Source of the DNA: JABDMH01 sp965223105
GTDB lineage: Bacteria > Bacteroidota > Bacteroidia > Chitinophagales > Saprospiraceae
Assembly (NCBI GenBank): GCA_965223105.1
Contig: OZ244987.1
Span: 6,386,001-6,450,000, forward strand
Length of the DNA stretch: 64,000 nucleotides
Reading direction: 5' to 3'
Of the stretch, positions 6,925 through 16,448 are shown piece after piece; position 1 is the first letter of the stretch; each line of letters begins with the position of its first letter. The notes under the pieces were generated by a model. It searched no databases and was not told the origin of the DNA. It was given only the letters and a program-made list of their open reading frames with translations. The position numbers and the translations under genes were made by a program.

Positions 6925-9759
6925 GTGAAAAAGTTTGTTGACCGTCATATTGGACCAAGTGAACCTCAGGTGAAAATCATGCTTGACAAAATCGGTGTCG
7001 AGTCTATTGAACATCTGATTGATTTGACTATTCCTCCTGGCATCCATAAACGTGATTCATTAAAGCTTGATCAAGCTTTATCAGAAGACCAGTACATTAA
7101 GCACCTCAGAGAAATCGCCGTGGAAAATGACCACTTTCGATCCTTTATCGGCCAAGGTTACTACCCTACGATTACCCCAGCACCCATTCTTCGAAATGTC
7201 TTTCACAATCCTGGTTGGTACACCCAATATACCCCCTATCAGGCGGAAATTTCACAGGGTAGATTAGAGGCCCTGCTTAATTATCAAACCGTAATTAGTG
7301 ATCTTACCGGGCTGCCGATAGCTAATGCCTCCCTTCTTGATGAAGCCACAGCAGCAGCTGAGGCCATGACTATGTTGCATGCCGTCAAGAACAAAAAGAA
7401 CGCGACTGTAAATCAGTTTTTTGTCGATGAGGGTGTGTTTGCACATACTCTCGAGGTACTTTATACTCGCGCACGGCCGGTTGGGATCGAGATCGTGTTG
7501 GGTGATTGGCAAACCTTTGAACCAAACGAAAAGACCTTTGGTGTTCTCTTGCAGTATCCTAATAGCGAGGGAGCAATAGAGGACTATACAAGTTTTGTCG
7601 AACGAATTCATGAAGCCGGGGCCCGTGTTGTTGTCGCAGCTGATCTACTAGCTTTGACCCTGCTGAAACCACCTGGTGAATGGGATGCAGATGTAGTTGT
7701 AGGTAATAGCCAGCGTTTTGGCGTACCCATGGGATATGGTGGCCCGCATGCTGCGTTCTTTTCCACTCGAGAGACGTTTAAAAGACAAATTCCTGGCCGC
7801 ATCATCGGATTATCTGTTGATGCAGACGGCCAACCGGCTTTGCGAATGGCCCTACAGACCAGAGAGCAGCACATCAGAAGAGAAAAAGCCACATCGAACA
7901 TCTGTACTGCACAAGCTTTGCTGGCGATCATGGCTGGCATGTATGCCATCTATCATGGACCCGCCGGTCTTACCTCAATAGCCCGGCAAATCAATGAGCG
8001 TACTTGTAAACTCCAGGCCGCTCTGATTGCAGCAGGTTTGTCAATACGGCACAAATCCTTCTTTGATACACTGACCATTGATGTATCGAAAGGCGAGATC
8101 GAAGGGATCAGGCAGCGTGCAGAACAGAAAAAAATCAACTTCTTCTATACCAAAAAATCGGTGCAGATTAGCCTTGATGAAACCACGACTGACCAAGATC
8201 TATCAACCATACTAAGCATTTTTGGTGCTGACCTGATCCCAGGTGAAGCCAAGTCCAGCATATTGACAACCCATATACGCACCAGTGACTTCCTGACTCA
8301 TCCAGTTTTCCATCAACACCAGACCGAGACCAAACTGATGCGGTACATGAAGAGACTGGAAAATAAGGATTTGTCTCTCACCCATTCTATGATTCCTTTG
8401 GGTTCGTGTACGATGAAGCTCAATGCAGCAACTCAGCTCATGCCTGTTTCCTGGGACATTTTTGCTCAGGTGCACCCCTTTGTTCCCGAAGAGCAGGTCA
8501 TGGGCTACCATAAGATTCTTAATGAGTTGGCATCGGATCTATGCGAAATCACTGGCTTTGATGCTTGCTCACTGCAACCCAATTCTGGGGCACAAGGCGA
8601 ATATGCCGGGCTTTTGGCCATCAAAGCATACCACGAGGATCGAGGGGAAAGTCATCGTAATGTGACCCTCATACCTTCTTCTGCCCATGGCACCAATCCA
8701 GCCAGTGCAGTTATGGCTGGTATGGAAGTGGTTATAGTAAACTGTGATGAATCAGGCAACATTGACTTAGATGACCTACGCCAGAAGGCCGAAAAGTACC
8801 AAGATTCATTAGCCTCGCTGATGATCACTTATCCTTCGACCCACGGGGTTTATGAGGAGAAGATTACCGAAGTATGTCAGATCATTCATCAATTTGGTGG
8901 CCTGGTCTATATGGATGGTGCGAATATGAATGCCCAAGTAGGATTAACTGATCCGGCGAGAATTGGGGCCGATGTATGCCATCTAAATTTACATAAGACT
9001 TTTGCTATCCCCCATGGTGGAGGTGGTCCAGGAATGGGACCCATCTGTGTAAACAAGAAACTGGCACCATTCCTCCCCAATCATCTATACAGTACCACGT
9101 ACCAAGATTCTAAGGTTAGGGCGGTATCGGCGGCTCCCTTTGGCAGCGCAAACATATTGTTGGTGTCTTATGCTTATATCAAGTTGCTTGGACCAGATGG
9201 CCTTCGGCGGGCAACGGAGATTGCCATCCTAAATGCCAATTACATCAGAACCCAACTCAGCAAGCACTATGAAGTACTGTACCTGGGCAAGCATGGATTT
9301 TCAGCTCATGAATTAATACTAGACTTAAGGCCATTTAAGAAAAGTGGAATCGAGGCAGAGGATGTCGCTAAGCGACTCATCGATTATGGTTTTCACGCAC
9401 CTACCTTGTCCTTTCCGGTCCCTGGAACTTTGATGATCGAACCCACCGAAAGTGAGGACCTTCAGGAGCTCGACAGATTTTGCCAAGCCATGATCGCTAT
9501 AAAACTCGAAATCGAGGAGGTGGTGCAGGGAGAATACAGCCCAGATTCCAATGTATTGGTACATGCTCCTCATACCATCGCCTGTATCAGCGCCGATGCT
9601 TGGACTTATCCGTATAGTCGTGCAAAGGCTGCCTTCCCTTTACCTTGGTTGCGAGAAGATCGAAAATTTTGGCCAGCAGTAAGAAGAGTCAATAATGCCC
9701 AAGGAGACCGCACTTTGATCTGCACATGTCCGCCGGCAGAATCATATCGAGAAACCTAA
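6925..9759 (+). CDS. gcvP: Glycine dehydrogenase (decarboxylating), single-chain P protein
   Basis: The P protein of the glycine cleavage system decarboxylates glycine and passes the aminomethyl group to lipoylated H protein. At about 944 residues this is the fused form, carrying the equivalents of GcvPA and GcvPB in one chain. The N-terminus FVDRHIGPSE, the PLP-lysine motif LHKTFAIPHGGGGPGMGP (lysine codon 8995-8997) and the SAAPFGSANILLVSYAYI segment are diagnostic. There is no ATG start. GTG 6925 gives the family-typical N-terminus, while an in-frame TTG lies at 6916. gcvT and gcvH are not in the window. The hldD-like gene begins four bases after the stop. Confidence 0.96.
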   Translation: MKKFVDRHIGPSEPQVKIMLDKIGVESIEHLIDLTIPPGIHKRDSLKLDQALSEDQYIKHLREIAVENDHFRSFIGQGYYPTITPAPILRNVFHNPGWYTQYTPYQAEISQGRLEALLNYQTVISDLTGLPIANASLLDEATAAAEAMTMLHAVKNKKNATVNQFFVDEGVFAHTLEVLYTRARPVGIEIVLGDWQTFEPNEKTFGVLLQYPNSEGAIEDYTSFVERIHEAGARVVVAADLLALTLLKPPGEWDADVVVGNSQRFGVPMGYGGPHAAFFSTRETFKRQIPGRIIGLSVDADGQPALRMALQTREQHIRREKATSNICTAQALLAIMAGMYAIYHGPAGLTSIARQINERTCKLQAALIAAGLSIRHKSFFDTLTIDVSKGEIEGIRQRAEQKKINFFYTKKSVQISLDETTTDQDLSTILSIFGADLIPGEAKSSILTTHIRTSDFLTHPVFHQHQTETKLMRYMKRLENKDLSLTHSMIPLGSCTMKLNAATQLMPVSWDIFAQVHPFVPEEQVMGYHKILNELASDLCEITGFDACSLQPNSGAQGEYAGLLAIKAYHEDRGESHRNVTLIPSSAHGTNPASAVMAGMEVVIVNCDESGNIDLDDLRQKAEKYQDSLASLMITYPSTHGVYEEKITEVCQIIHQFGGLVYMDGANMNAQVGLTDPARIGADVCHLNLHKTFAIPHGGGGPGMGPICVNKKLAPFLPNHLYSTTYQDSKVRAVSAAPFGSANILLVSYAYIKLLGPDGLRRATEIAILNANYIRTQLSKHYEVLYLGKHGFSAHELILDLRPFKKSGIEAEDVAKRLIDYGFHAPTLSFPVPGTLMIEPTESEDLQELDRFCQAMIAIKLEIEEVVQGEYSPDSNVLVHAPHTIACISADAWTYPYSRAKAAFPLPWLREDRKFWPAVRRVNNAQGDRTLICTCPPAESYRET

Positions 9760-9763
9760 CTTC

Positions 9764-10729
9764 ATGCTGATAGTAACCGGTGCTGCAGGTTTTATTGGAA
9801 GCTGTCTCATTGCAAAGCTCAACAGCCTAGATATCCAGCAGGTATTGGCTGTAGACGATTTTGGCGATCAGTCTAAAATCGCCAATCTCAATGACAAGAG
9901 GATTGCCGGCTTGATCCACCGGGATCAATTTCTCAAGTGGCTTGATGACAACCATGCCACGGTCCATTACATTTTTCACTTGGGAGCACGAACCGACACT
10001 ACAGAAAAAGACTCAAGAGTTTTTGACCGTTTGAATCTGGACTACAGTAAATCCCTTTGGAATCTCTGCTCAAATCATAAAATACCATTGCTTTATGCTT
10101 CGAGTGCTGCAACCTATGGCTCCGGTGCAATGGGTTATGAAGATAGCCATGAGTTAATCGCCGACCTACAACCCCTCAATGCCTATGGGGATTCAAAAAA
10201 TTCCTTCGACCATTGGGCAATTCGGCAAGGCCAGCAACCGCCTCATTGGGTAGGATTGAAGTTTTTCAATGTCTACGGTCCAAATGAATACCACAAAGGG
10301 AGAATGGCCAGTGTTGTCTTTCAGGCGTACCATCAAATTAAGGAGACGGGGCAAATGAAATTATTCAGATCTCACCGTCCGGATATTGCCGATGGTGATC
10401 AAAGCCGTGATTTCATCTACGTCAAAGACATTTTGGATATCTGTTTCTTTTGCTTGGAAAGCAGACCTCACAATGGGATCTATAATGCCGGAACTGGCCA
10501 TGCTCGCAGTTTTCTTGATTTGGTAAAGGCCACCTTTGCAGCAATGAAAATTGATCCGGATATTGAATTTATTGACACGCCCGAAGATATCCGCGATACT
10601 TACCAGTACTTTACTCAAGCGCCAATGCGAAAACTCATCTCACAGGGATACGATCGCCCCATGACCTCACTGGAGTCTGGTGTTTCAGATTATGTAGAGA
10701 ATTATCTGCTGCCCGGATTGTACCTCTGA
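9764..10729 (+). CDS. hldD: ADP-L-glycero-D-manno-heptose 6-epimerase
   Basis: This is a 321-residue extended short-chain dehydrogenase. It has an NAD(P)-binding TGAAGFIGS loop at residues 5-13 and the catalytic Tyr141-x3-Lys145 pair (AYGDSK). Heptose epimerase hallmarks rather than generic sugar epimerase ones are present: LGARTDTTE, FFNVYGPNEYHKGRMASVV, DGDQSRDFIYV and DIRDTYQYFTQA. The enzyme makes the L-glycero heptose precursor for the lipopolysaccharide inner core. It starts 4 bases after gcvP, which suggests co-transcription without an obvious metabolic link. Confidence 0.93.
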   Translation: MLIVTGAAGFIGSCLIAKLNSLDIQQVLAVDDFGDQSKIANLNDKRIAGLIHRDQFLKWLDDNHATVHYIFHLGARTDTTEKDSRVFDRLNLDYSKSLWNLCSNHKIPLLYASSAATYGSGAMGYEDSHELIADLQPLNAYGDSKNSFDHWAIRQGQQPPHWVGLKFFNVYGPNEYHKGRMASVVFQAYHQIKETGQMKLFRSHRPDIADGDQSRDFIYVKDILDICFFCLESRPHNGIYNAGTGHARSFLDLVKATFAAMKIDPDIEFIDTPEDIRDTYQYFTQAPMRKLISQGYDRPMTSLESGVSDYVENYLLPGLYL

Positions 10730-10854
10730 CCAGAAGACTTGCACCTATGGCAACTGTGGATCTTATCACACACGTGGCTGCTGTAAGGTTGAAACATGAA
10801 CAAATTCTTTTATATATCTTATATTCGAGAAGCGTTGAGATTTAATTCCGTCAG

Positions 10855-12621
10855 ATGCCAACTTCGCCGTCAACCCTGTACTGTACTTTGCTTTGCCTTG
10901 CCTGTACTTTTCAGACCGGTGCGGTCCAGGTCATCGCTCAACAAGTCAGGCCCAATATCTTACTTATCATCACCGATGACCAAGGCTATGGAGATGTCGG
11001 CTTTCACGGCAATCCCCACGTCAAGACACCAGCTTTAGACCGATTGGCTGAACAAAGTGTAGAGTTTACCCACTTTTATGTAAGCCCAGTCTGTGCACCA
11101 ACACGGTCAAGCCTTTTGACTGGAAGATATTCCTTACGGACTGGTGTTTATGATACCTACAATGGGGGAGCGATCATGGCAAACAATGAGATTACCCTTG
11201 CTGAAATTTTACAATCGGCTGGCTATCGCACCGGAATGTTCGGAAAATGGCATTTAGGTGATACGTATCCGCATCGACCACAAGACCAGGGCTTTGATCA
11301 AGTACTGATGCACCCCTCAGGAGGAATGGGGCAAGTGGGAGATGTACCTAACTATTTCCGCTTTGACAGCAGTTACTTTGATGCCACTTATCATTCAAAT
11401 TCAGGAGCTGTACAACGCGATGGGTATTGTTCTGATGTTTTTACCAATGAGGCCATCCGCTTCATCGCATCCGACGATGAGCAGCCCTTCTTCTGTTATC
11501 TTTCTTACAATGCTCCCCATACACCTCTGCAAGTGCGCGACGCTGACTTCAAGCTTTATCAAGATCTTGCATTTGATCATGACGTTGATCCGGATGAAAT
11601 GACCGACAAAAATAAAGAGGATGCTCGCCGGATATACGGAATGGTGCATAACATAGACGACAATATCGGCAGGCTGCTCGCATTATTGGACGACAGAAAT
11701 ATCCGGCAAAACACCATTGTCATTTTTATGACGGATAATGGACCCCAGCAGCGCAGGTATAATGCCGGTCTTCGAGGGTTAAAAGGAACCGTATATGAAG
11801 GCGGCACCCGTGTTCCCTTTTTACTTTCGTATCTGCCAATGTTTCAACCTCAGAAAATATCTGCTCCTGCTGCTCATTTTGATGTTTTACCATCCATCAT
11901 CGATCTGATCAATCTAGAGTATCCAGGTCATCAGCGGGTAGACGGCAAGAGTTTTCTTCCAACAATCAATGGTGCGGTGGAAGGTCCCCGACCCATAATT
12001 ACCTATTGGCAAAGAGGCTACCCACAGCCTTACCGGAACGTCGCTGTGCGATTGGGCGAGTGGAAACTGGTTGGAAACACCATACCGACCGCCCCTATTT
12101 CTGCCTTCGAGCTCTTTAACATTGCCACTGACCAAAACGAGTGTTTCAACCTGGTGGACTCCAATCCGGAAAAAGCTGAGGAATTGAGGCAGCTCTTCGA
12201 TGAATGGTATGCCGACATCATCTTGTCATCTAACCTGAAGGAATTCCCGCGAATCATCATCGGATCTGCTCAAGAGGAGGAAACCGTGCTCAATCGGAAT
12301 GACATGAAGAAGGCGGGAGGAATTTGGGCTGAGCAGCAAGGATATGGGTACTGGGACATCGATGTTTCTACAGCGACCCAATATAACATCGATTGCTCGT
12401 TTCGCGACGAGCTGCCGGTAACCGGTGAGGTCTTCATTAGGATAGGCACCATTCAACGATCCATACGGGTGGATACCACTGGTTGGCAACAGCTTAGTTT
12501 TACTAATGTACCTCTGGTCACAGGCAATCAGCGGGTTGAGTCGTGGTTTGTCCCCAATGACCGTTCGGAAAACTACCTCCCCTTTTTTCTTACTATTCGG
12601 CGATCAAACCCAGCACCATGA
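10855..12621 (+). CDS. Secreted arylsulfatase-type sulfatase
   Basis: This is a 588-residue sulfatase of the alkaline phosphatase superfamily. A hydrophobic N-terminus ending near VIAQQ looks like a signal peptide. The metal aspartates are in ITDDQGYGD (Asp41, Asp42). The formylglycine site is C80-APTRSSLLTGR, the Cys-type motif converted by FGE or anaerobic maturases. FGKWHLGD and MTDNGP follow. Residues beyond about 470 are an extra C-terminal region that may be a small beta-sandwich. It would remove sulfate esters from a polysaccharide or other sulfated compound; the substrate cannot be inferred. No maturase gene is in the window. Its stop overlaps the start of the small membrane protein gene at 12618. 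Confidence 0.9.
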   Translation: MPTSPSTLYCTLLCLACTFQTGAVQVIAQQVRPNILLIITDDQGYGDVGFHGNPHVKTPALDRLAEQSVEFTHFYVSPVCAPTRSSLLTGRYSLRTGVYDTYNGGAIMANNEITLAEILQSAGYRTGMFGKWHLGDTYPHRPQDQGFDQVLMHPSGGMGQVGDVPNYFRFDSSYFDATYHSNSGAVQRDGYCSDVFTNEAIRFIASDDEQPFFCYLSYNAPHTPLQVRDADFKLYQDLAFDHDVDPDEMTDKNKEDARRIYGMVHNIDDNIGRLLALLDDRNIRQNTIVIFMTDNGPQQRRYNAGLRGLKGTVYEGGTRVPFLLSYLPMFQPQKISAPAAHFDVLPSIIDLINLEYPGHQRVDGKSFLPTINGAVEGPRPIITYWQRGYPQPYRNVAVRLGEWKLVGNTIPTAPISAFELFNIATDQNECFNLVDSNPEKAEELRQLFDEWYADIILSSNLKEFPRIIIGSAQEEETVLNRNDMKKAGGIWAEQQGYGYWDIDVSTATQYNIDCSFRDELPVTGEVFIRIGTIQRSIRVDTTGWQQLSFTNVPLVTGNQRVESWFVPNDRSENYLPFFLTIRRSNPAP

Positions 12622-12794
12622 GAATTGTGCGTGCCGTAGGAATGATCATGTTCATCGTAGGCGCCATCATTGCGATCCTGGACCTATTGAATGTCATCCT
12701 ATTGCAGAGCATTGACAACCCCTTCTACGGTGCATTGATACTAATGATTTTAGGCATATCCCTGACTTTCTTCACCCAAGCCAAAGAGCAGTGA
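12618..12794 (+). CDS. Small two-helix membrane protein coupled to the sulfatase
   Basis: This 58-residue reading frame starts at ATG 12618, sharing ATGA with the sulfatase stop, and ends with TGA at 12792-12794. It begins MRIVRAVGMIMFIVGAIIAI and has two hydrophobic stretches, residues 3-28 and 38-52. They are separated by a short polar turn (QSIDNPFYG) and followed by a charged tail (QAKEQ). I do not recognise a family. The four-base overlap and the clean two-helix pattern make it more likely a real coupled gene than chance, and it is short enough to be dropped by common length cut-offs. Confidence 0.55.
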   Translation: MRIVRAVGMIMFIVGAIIAILDLLNVILLQSIDNPFYGALILMILGISLTFFTQAKEQ

Positions 12795-12817
12795 GAGTTG
12801 GTGGTTGTCTTTCCAGA

Positions 12818-13267
12818 TCATTTAGAAAAGTTCATTCCAGCATAGTAGATCAGTATCCAAGAGGTATCAAACTTGGCAAACCTGCGTTCCATACCCAAGC
12901 CTGTTGTGGTCTGTAAAATTCTTTCAATGATGATTCCCTCATCAAACTTATGGAATGACTGCTCATAACCTTGAAGATTAGACATCAGTGGTTGATGTGG
13001 CTTCCATGATTCTTTTTGCCATCTGAAACTCTCCGGGGAGATAGAAAGGGTGTCGGCATTGGGTGGCAGTCCCGCCAGGGGGAATTGAATATGTTGAATT
13101 TGAAAGATGCTGTCATCGTGGAATTTCTGATAAAAAGCCACAAAATCATCCGGCAGGGCTTCTTCTGTGCCTTCCCCGCGATCACTAGCTCTTGGAGGTT
13201 TTTCAATAGATTGACACATCAAGCCCAATAAGGCCAGAAAACTGATAAGCAACCGCGGCATTTTCAT
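12818..13267 (-). CDS. Putative lipoprotein, DUF4348-like
   Basis: A 149-residue protein with an N-terminal hydrophobic segment ending in a cysteine (LLGLMCQS). This is a weak lipobox, so a surface lipoprotein is possible but not certain. The stretch FVAFYQKFHDDSIFQIQHIQFPLAG resembles the DUF4348 proteins of Bacteroidota; I recall this pattern but cannot confirm it without a profile search. Its start overlaps the stop of the upstream phosphopantetheinyl transferase gene by four bases, so they are one operon on the minus strand. No catalytic motif is visible. Confidence 0.6.
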   Translation of the reverse strand: MKMPRLLISFLALLGLMCQSIEKPPRASDRGEGTEEALPDDFVAFYQKFHDDSIFQIQHIQFPLAGLPPNADTLSISPESFRWQKESWKPHQPLMSNLQGYEQSFHKFDEGIIIERILQTTTGLGMERRFAKFDTSWILIYYAGMNFSK

Positions 13268-13899
13268 AGCGTCTTTTCCACAACATAAGTCAAAATATAT
13301 GCCGGGTTCAATTCAAAATAAGCATCAAATGCCATTTCACAGCGACCAGTTATTCGTGCTTCAGTCCTATTACTGAGGAAATCAGGTGGTTGAACGTGCA
13401 AATGTTTTTTGTAATCGATGGCTCTACGTCCAAAGGCCTTGTAGAGGCTCTCTTTAATCCCCCAATAAATATGAAGTTGATCAATGAGCTGCTCCGAATC
13501 AATCTGCTTTGCTTCCTGATCATTGATGAATTTATGCGCAATGCGGGTAATCTTCGACACCCTAACTTGTATATCAATACCGACTGGGCGCTCACTTGCA
13601 ATGACCGCGGTGTGGTCCTGCGTGTGACTTAGTGAAATGTGCCAATCGCTGCCAGATAAATGAGGTTTGCCGTACTGATCTTTGATCACTTCTCCTCTTT
13701 GCAATCTTTCTGATAAAAGATGCACCAACCAGCGGCTAGCCAGCCACTCTGTACGTCTCCTTCCCTTTAGCGCTTGCTGAAATAGCGTTTCCCTGGTGCT
13801 CAGATCGAGTAAATTCTCAAAGTATGATGAGGACTCGGTGATGTGCCAGATGCCAAGCACACCTGAACTTCTGAGCTGATCTTTTCTAACAAGGGGCAA
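13264..13899 (-). CDS. 4'-phosphopantetheinyl transferase superfamily protein
   Basis: At 211 residues this matches the Sfp-type family. It shows GKPHLSGSDWHISLSHT at about 77-93, the magnesium-binding VGIDIQ with Asp109, and W146-x2-K149-E150-SLYKA, the third signature. The enzyme moves phosphopantetheine from CoA to a carrier-protein serine. The partner carrier protein is not nearby. The only usable start is TTG at 13899-13897, with a stop codon two codons upstream and no in-frame ATG before the conserved core, so the start is odd or slightly further in (a GTG encodes residue 14). Confidence 0.85.
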   Translation of the reverse strand: MPLVRKDQLRSSGVLGIWHITESSSYFENLLDLSTRETLFQQALKGRRRTEWLASRWLVHLLSERLQRGEVIKDQYGKPHLSGSDWHISLSHTQDHTAVIASERPVGIDIQVRVSKITRIAHKFINDQEAKQIDSEQLIDQLHIYWGIKESLYKAFGRRAIDYKKHLHVQPPDFLSNRTEARITGRCEMAFDAYFELNPAYILTYVVEKTL

Positions 13900-14011
13900 T
13901 GATCACGAATTTCATTCCGGCAATAAATGTAAGAACTACGAGACAGACACACCTATTCCTATTGACCATTCATCATTACAGCGATTAGATCAGGATGTAA
14001 TATCTTGTACC

Positions 14012-14932
14012 ATGACCAATCAACATCAGACCTGGCAAGGCACCAAACTCACTGGACACAATGGATCAATTTACGCACTTGCTCCTGGCGACCGAGGAAG
14101 TTTTTATTCAGGTGGAGGTGAGGGTTGGATCGTGAAATGGAATCCTACTGAATCACCAGATGGTCGACTGGTAGCCAAAACAGATGACCAGGTTTTTTCC
14201 CTTTTAAAAATCGCCGGCAATAACCAAATAGTGGCTGGTACAATGAATGGCAATATGTATTTCATTGACCTTGACCGTACCGATCAGACCAGGAACCTGG
14301 AATATCATAACGGGAGCATTTTTGACTTGCTCCAACTTGGTCAACACTGCATCGCAGCTGGTGGCGATGGCATCCTCTCTATTTGGGACTGGACTTCGCA
14401 AAGCCTCGTGGAATCTATCGCACTTTCACACCAGCGTCTAAGGGGCCTAGCGATAAGCCCTGATCGCCAACTACTGGCTGTTGCATCAAGTGATCACTGC
14501 ATCTACCTACTGCATGTAGGCAGTTGGAAAGTATTCGAAGTTCTCAAGGAAGCACATGACAACAGTGTTTTCTCTCTTGCCTTTAGTCTTGATGGAAGTC
14601 AACTGATCTCAGGAGGTCGTGATGCCCACCTAAAGGTTTGGAGCGTAAACCAAAATTTTAATCTCCTAAGAGACCTTCCTGCACACTGGTACACAATTAA
14701 TGCATTGGCAATTCATCCAAAAGGTTTGCAGCTGGCCACAGCCAGTAGAGATAAAACCATTCGTCTTTGGAATGCTCACACCCTCCAACCTGAGACCACA
14801 CTAGATACGCAGAGATATCAGGGCCATATCAATTCGGTTAATGATATCATCTGGCTAACTGAATCCCAACTGGTCAGTGCCAGTGATGATCGTTGTATCA
14901 TCGTCTGGCAGTCTACCCCAATAGAGAATTAA
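14012..14932 (+). CDS. WD40 repeat beta-propeller protein
   Basis: This 306-residue protein is built of repeated blades ending in WD-like pairs: VKWNP, FIDLD, SIWDW, YLLHV, KVWSV, RLWNA and IVWQS. There are GH or AH dipeptides at the blade starts (LTGHNGS, EAHDNS, LPAHWY, YQGHINS). Seven blades can be counted, one full propeller. There is no signal peptide or membrane segment, so it is probably cytoplasmic. Such proteins are scaffolds and the partner is unknown. It runs divergently from the phosphopantetheinyl transferase operon. Confidence 0.85.
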   Translation: MTNQHQTWQGTKLTGHNGSIYALAPGDRGSFYSGGGEGWIVKWNPTESPDGRLVAKTDDQVFSLLKIAGNNQIVAGTMNGNMYFIDLDRTDQTRNLEYHNGSIFDLLQLGQHCIAAGGDGILSIWDWTSQSLVESIALSHQRLRGLAISPDRQLLAVASSDHCIYLLHVGSWKVFEVLKEAHDNSVFSLAFSLDGSQLISGGRDAHLKVWSVNQNFNLLRDLPAHWYTINALAIHPKGLQLATASRDKTIRLWNAHTLQPETTLDTQRYQGHINSVNDIIWLTESQLVSASDDRCIIVWQSTPIEN

Positions 14933-14997
14933 GCACTTCAAATCCCTAAAAGCTGATCCTCAACTTTTCTTACTCTCAACCTCTATTACCTTTTGGA

Positions 14998-15005
14998 TAC
15001 CTTTG
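14998..15005 (+). promoter_or_regulatory. Candidate -7 element of the dcd promoter
   Basis: TACCTTTG followed by CGCCC fits TAnnTTTG and lies 19 bases before the dcd ATG. The -33 region is T-rich but lacks a clean TTG. Confidence 0.45.
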
Positions 15006-15024
15006 CGCCCAAATACATGATAAA

Positions 15025-15561
15025 ATGATTCTATCTGATAAGGAAATATTGGCACAAATTAAATCAGGCCAGATTGTGATCGAACCCTTTGATCGCAAAC
15101 ATCTGGGTACCAACTCATATGATGTTCATTTGGGAAAATACCTGGCCGTCTACGTCGATCCCATCTTAGATGCCCGAAAACACAATAAAGTACGTGAGTT
15201 GGTTATTCCTGAAGAAGGGATTGTCCTCGAGCCGGGAACGCTATACCTCGGAGTAACCCAAGAATATACCGAAACCCATGCAGCAGTTCCTTTCCTGGAA
15301 GGCAAATCGAGTATTGGCCGTTTGGGTATCGATATCCATGCCACTGCAGGTAAGGGAGATGTAGGGTATTGCAATACCTGGACTTTGGAAATATCGTGTG
15401 TGCAGCCCGTCAGAGTTTACACAGGGATGCCAATAGGTCAACTCATCTATTTCCAAGTGGAGGGTGAGATCGAAAATTACTATCACGAAAAACAGAATGC
15501 CAAATACAATCAGCGCACCATCAGGCCCATAGAATCAATGATGTGGAAAAATCAATTTTGA
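15025..15561 (+). CDS. dcd: dCTP deaminase
   Basis: This 178-residue protein belongs to the dUTPase/dCTP deaminase trimer family. The core EGKSSIGRLGIDIHATAG and the GYCNTWTLEIS segment with the catalytic glutamate (Glu122) are present, as is the N-terminal SDKEI and the NSYDVHLG strand. It deaminates dCTP to dUTP, feeding dTMP synthesis. I see nothing that would mark it as the bifunctional dUTP-forming variant with certainty. The AraC-type gene follows after 25 bases. Confidence 0.93.
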   Translation: MILSDKEILAQIKSGQIVIEPFDRKHLGTNSYDVHLGKYLAVYVDPILDARKHNKVRELVIPEEGIVLEPGTLYLGVTQEYTETHAAVPFLEGKSSIGRLGIDIHATAGKGDVGYCNTWTLEISCVQPVRVYTGMPIGQLIYFQVEGEIENYYHEKQNAKYNQRTIRPIESMMWKNQF

Positions 15562-15586
15562 CCGAAAAGATCTAAACCTCCAGAAG

Positions 15587-16375
15587 ATGGCGGTTGAAAT
15601 CAAAGAATGGGAAACTCCCGGAGGCAGTCCATTGAGCCGTTATCTCGAATCATTTGTAGTCTATCAATTTTCTACTAGAGAAGTCGTTCAGTTTTATCCC
15701 GAAGGTTGCTGTGAGTTATTGTTTCAGGTTGACGGCGAATTTTTGCACCGGTCTCTACCCACTTCGGATTGGATAAAGAGGCCCAAAGGATTTGTCGGGG
15801 GTTTGCATCAGCACAACTATTTGGTGCAACCGCTAACCGAAAATGCACGGTGTCTTGGCCTGAAATTTAGACCGGGAGCAGCCAGCTTTTTCATACCCCA
15901 GCCGATGAAGAAATTCAAAAATCAAGTTGTTGGTATCGACCAGATATGGAGCAAGCATGAGTGCAACCTGGCTAAGTTCATTTCATCAACTGCCGAAAAT
16001 CACTTACAGTTTGCAGCACTTGAAAATTTCCTGATGCCAAAATATCACCGAAACCCACATTCGGAGAGGCTTCAGGAGGTTTGTTGTACAATTGCTGATC
16101 ACAATGGCAGCAAGCCCATCTATCAACTGGCCAGTGAATCATTTTACAGTTTATCCTATTTTCGAAAGTGCTTCGAGACTCACATCGGACTCCCTCCTAA
16201 ACGATTTTCCCAAGTTATCCGGGTCAGATCCGCGATGAAAGCTTTGCAGGTCAGCCGATCACAGTCATTAACCTCACTCGCTCATCGGCTAGGCTATTTT
16301 GATCAGGCTCATTTTATTCGTGAATTTAAGTCCATTACCCACCGGACGCCCAGAGAATATGTAAGGGGACAATAA
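15587..16375 (+). CDS. AraC family transcriptional regulator
   Basis: This is a 262-residue regulator. The N-terminal half (about 1-150) has the FYPEGCCELLFQVDG and LGLKFRPGAASFF stretches of the DUF6597-type sensor domain found in many AraC proteins. The C-terminal 100 residues form the double helix-turn-helix, with LASESFYSLSYFRKCFETHIGLPPKRF and the second helix pair LAHRLGYFDQAHFIREFKSITHRTPREY. That GYFDQAHFxREFK segment is the AraC signature. Ligand and targets are unknown; the next gene, a secreted DUF1579-like protein 73 bases on, is a possible target. Confidence 0.9.
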   Translation: MAVEIKEWETPGGSPLSRYLESFVVYQFSTREVVQFYPEGCCELLFQVDGEFLHRSLPTSDWIKRPKGFVGGLHQHNYLVQPLTENARCLGLKFRPGAASFFIPQPMKKFKNQVVGIDQIWSKHECNLAKFISSTAENHLQFAALENFLMPKYHRNPHSERLQEVCCTIADHNGSKPIYQLASESFYSLSYFRKCFETHIGLPPKRFSQVIRVRSAMKALQVSRSQSLTSLAHRLGYFDQAHFIREFKSITHRTPREYVRGQ

Positions 16376-16448
16376 AGAGCGATTTTTACAATGATGCCGA
16401 GTTCGCAATGCAGATATTGCACTTAATCATAAAGTAAAAATTTCCGAT

